A DNA stretch of 62,873 bases, taken from NCBI GenBank assembly GCA_946887295.1, contig CAMPKP010000004.1, forward strand, positions 1-62,873, read 5' to 3'. Each line of letters starts with the position of its first letter. Position 1 is the stretch's first letter. Below, piece by piece: positions 61,933-62,873 of this stretch. The notes beneath the pieces are model-generated. The model was not told the origin of the DNA. It saw only the letters and a program-made list of their open reading frames with translations, and searched no databases. A program made the translations under genes and the position numbers. This DNA is from an uncultured Gemmatimonadota bacterium. Its GTDB lineage: Bacteria > Gemmatimonadota > Gemmatimonadetes > Gemmatimonadales > GWC2-71-9.

Positions 61933-62568
61933 ATGACGCGAGTCGAGCTCGTCACCCGGGTGGTCAAGCCGGCGCTCTACGCCGCGGCTCTCCTTCCACT
62001 CACCTACCTCGTCGCCAGGCTCGCGATGGGTCAGGTGGAAGGCGACCAGGTCAAGTTCATCCAGCACGTCACCGGCGATACCGTTCTGACGAGCCTGCTG
62101 CTCACGCTGAGCGTCACGCCGCTCCGCCGGCTGACGGGCTGGAACGAGTTGATCCGGTTGCGGCGACTCATCGGGCTGACCGCCTTCTGGTACGCCTGCC
62201 TCCACCTGCTCACCTACCTGGTATTCGACCAGGCGCTCTCCCCTTCGGACATCGCGGAAGACATCGCGAAACATCCCTGGGTGCTGGTCGGATTCGCCGG
62301 CTTCCTCATGCTGGTCCCGCTCGCGATCACCTCGACCAAGGGCTGGGTGCGGCGGCTCGGAGGCAAGCGATGGCAGCGTCTCCACCGGTTGGTGTACTTC
62401 GCCGCCGGCGCCGGAGTCCTTCATTATCTCTGGCTGGTCAAGAAGGACCTCACCGCTCCGATCTACTATGCAGCCTGTCTCGCGATTCTCCTGGCCGTGC
62501 GCCTCGTCAGGCGTCCGGCGCGGCGGGTGGCATCCCTCCCGCTTTCGCAAGAGGGGAGCGCTCGCTAA
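61933..62568 (+). CDS. msrQ: Heme-binding membrane subunit MsrQ
   Basis: Delivers electrons from the quinone pool to MsrP. The 211-residue integral membrane protein has about six helices of the ferric-reductase-like type; candidate heme histidines lie in YACLHLLTYLVF and RLHRLVYFAAGAGVLHYLW. RRLIGLTAFWYACLH is typical of MsrQ. It follows msrP by 4 bp, the standard arrangement. A GTG at 61930 is an alternative start with nearly identical product. Confidence 0.93.
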   Translation: MTRVELVTRVVKPALYAAALLPLTYLVARLAMGQVEGDQVKFIQHVTGDTVLTSLLLTLSVTPLRRLTGWNELIRLRRLIGLTAFWYACLHLLTYLVFDQALSPSDIAEDIAKHPWVLVGFAGFLMLVPLAITSTKGWVRRLGGKRWQRLHRLVYFAAGAGVLHYLWLVKKDLTAPIYYAACLAILLAVRLVRRPARRVASLPLSQEGSAR

Positions 62569-62571
62569 CTT
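62566..62571 (+). promoter_or_regulatory. TAnnTT -10-like element of a possibly leaderless gene
   Basis: TAACTT lies exactly 6 bp before the ATG at 62578, the same geometry as TATCTT (8337-8342) before recO. With a start site about 7 bp downstream, the mRNA would begin at the ATG. No SD is present in the gap. Confidence 0.35.
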
Positions 62572-62577
62572 GGCCCC

Positions 62578-62873
62578 ATGATCAGGCTCCTCCGGCAGTG
62601 TCGCCTCCTGGCACTCACGCTCCTCCTGGCCGCTCCCGGCCTCGGGGCGACTTGGCTGTCGGTGGCCCACCCCTGCCCGGTAGACCTCCCGTGGCTGGCT
62701 GACGGCCAGCCGGATCACGGCGCGCAAAGCTCGCACGGACATGGAGATGCGCCGTCCGGTTCAACCACTCCCTGTCATTGCGTGGGCGCCTGCCATATCG
62801 GCGCGGCCGTCTTCGTCGCGGCCGCCGCCAGTCCTCGGGCAATCCTCGCAGCCGAGGGCTGGAATACCTCACC
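62578..62873 (+). CDS. Cys/His-rich exported protein (partial, runs off the window)
   Basis: The first 98 residues of an open frame that continues beyond the window. A signal-peptide-like segment (LLALTLLLAAPGLGATWL) is followed by a His/Ser-rich stretch (SSHGHGD) and a Cys-rich motif (TPCHCVGACHIG), suggesting metal binding, for example copper or zinc. Residues after that are hydrophobic (AAVFVAAAAS). I do not recognise the family. It follows msrQ by 9 bp but may have its own -10 element. Confidence 0.6.
   Translation, partial: MIRLLRQCRLLALTLLLAAPGLGATWLSVAHPCPVDLPWLADGQPDHGAQSSHGHGDAPSGSTTPCHCVGACHIGAAVFVAAAASPRAILAAEGWNTS

Noticed and set aside
62615..62872. Short Arg/Pro-rich minus-strand frame at the window end
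   Set aside because: Low-complexity composition; the plus strand carries a plausible signal-peptide protein in the same place.

Overview
The window is GC-rich and gene-dense. Genes are packed head to tail with many 1-4 bp stop/start overlaps, GTG starts are common, and no stretch over 300 bp lacks a gene. I see no phage genes, insertion sequences, CRISPR array or rRNA. Lipoproteins, TonB-dependent uptake, a type III glutamine synthetase, a MASE1 multi-PAS kinase, a kinase-TPR protein, exported TolB-like propellers and a YPNPF-type (FlgD/T9SS-like) domain together suggest a soil or freshwater Gram-negative bacterium of the Gemmatimonadota or a relative. That placement is inference, not proof.

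Layout. 1-4.4 kb: metK-ahcY (methyl cycle), a terminator, a DUF151 nuclease-like protein and a membrane-anchored protein with a probable CTG start. 4.4-8.3 kb: a cobalamin riboswitch and btuFCD, then a beta-propeller lipoprotein. 8.3-14.7 kb: recO-selB (DNA repair and selenocysteine decoding), a small YPNPF-domain protein, then clpB-tadA. 14.8-16.6 kb (minus strand): a glyoxalase/dioxygenase-fold protein and an aldo/keto reductase. 16.7-24.3 kb: a signalling block (MASE1/PAS/GAF histidine kinase, FixJ-like regulator, single-domain receiver, G3E GTPase, hybrid kinase). 24.4-28.9 kb: tRNA-Ser(CGA), ADP-ribosylglycohydrolase, cysK, glnN. 28.9-40.8 kb: an amino-acid catabolic block (two class III aminotransferases, a P5C-dehydrogenase-like ALDH, a two-subunit CoA-transferase, two APC permeases and an exported TolB-propeller/PHP hydrolase).

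40.8-57.2 kb is the most notable region. A LacI-type regulator diverges from a strong promoter with two operator palindromes. This drives iolG-iolE-(sugar ABC transporter: binding protein, permease, ATPase)-iolC-aldolase candidate-iolB-iolD. Immediately downstream on the same strand lie a TonB-dependent receptor, a beta-propeller phytase-like lipoprotein and a PafA-type alkaline phosphatase. Read together, these could capture phytate or partly dephosphorylated inositol phosphates, strip the phosphate outside the cytoplasm, import myo-inositol and catabolise it. Linking the two halves is inference from adjacency and enzyme class.

57.2-62.9 kb: a PcaF-like thiolase (minus strand), tRNA-Ser(GGA) with its promoter, a Ser/Thr kinase-TPR protein, msrP-msrQ (periplasmic methionine sulfoxide repair), and the start of a small Cys/His-rich exported protein cut by the window end.
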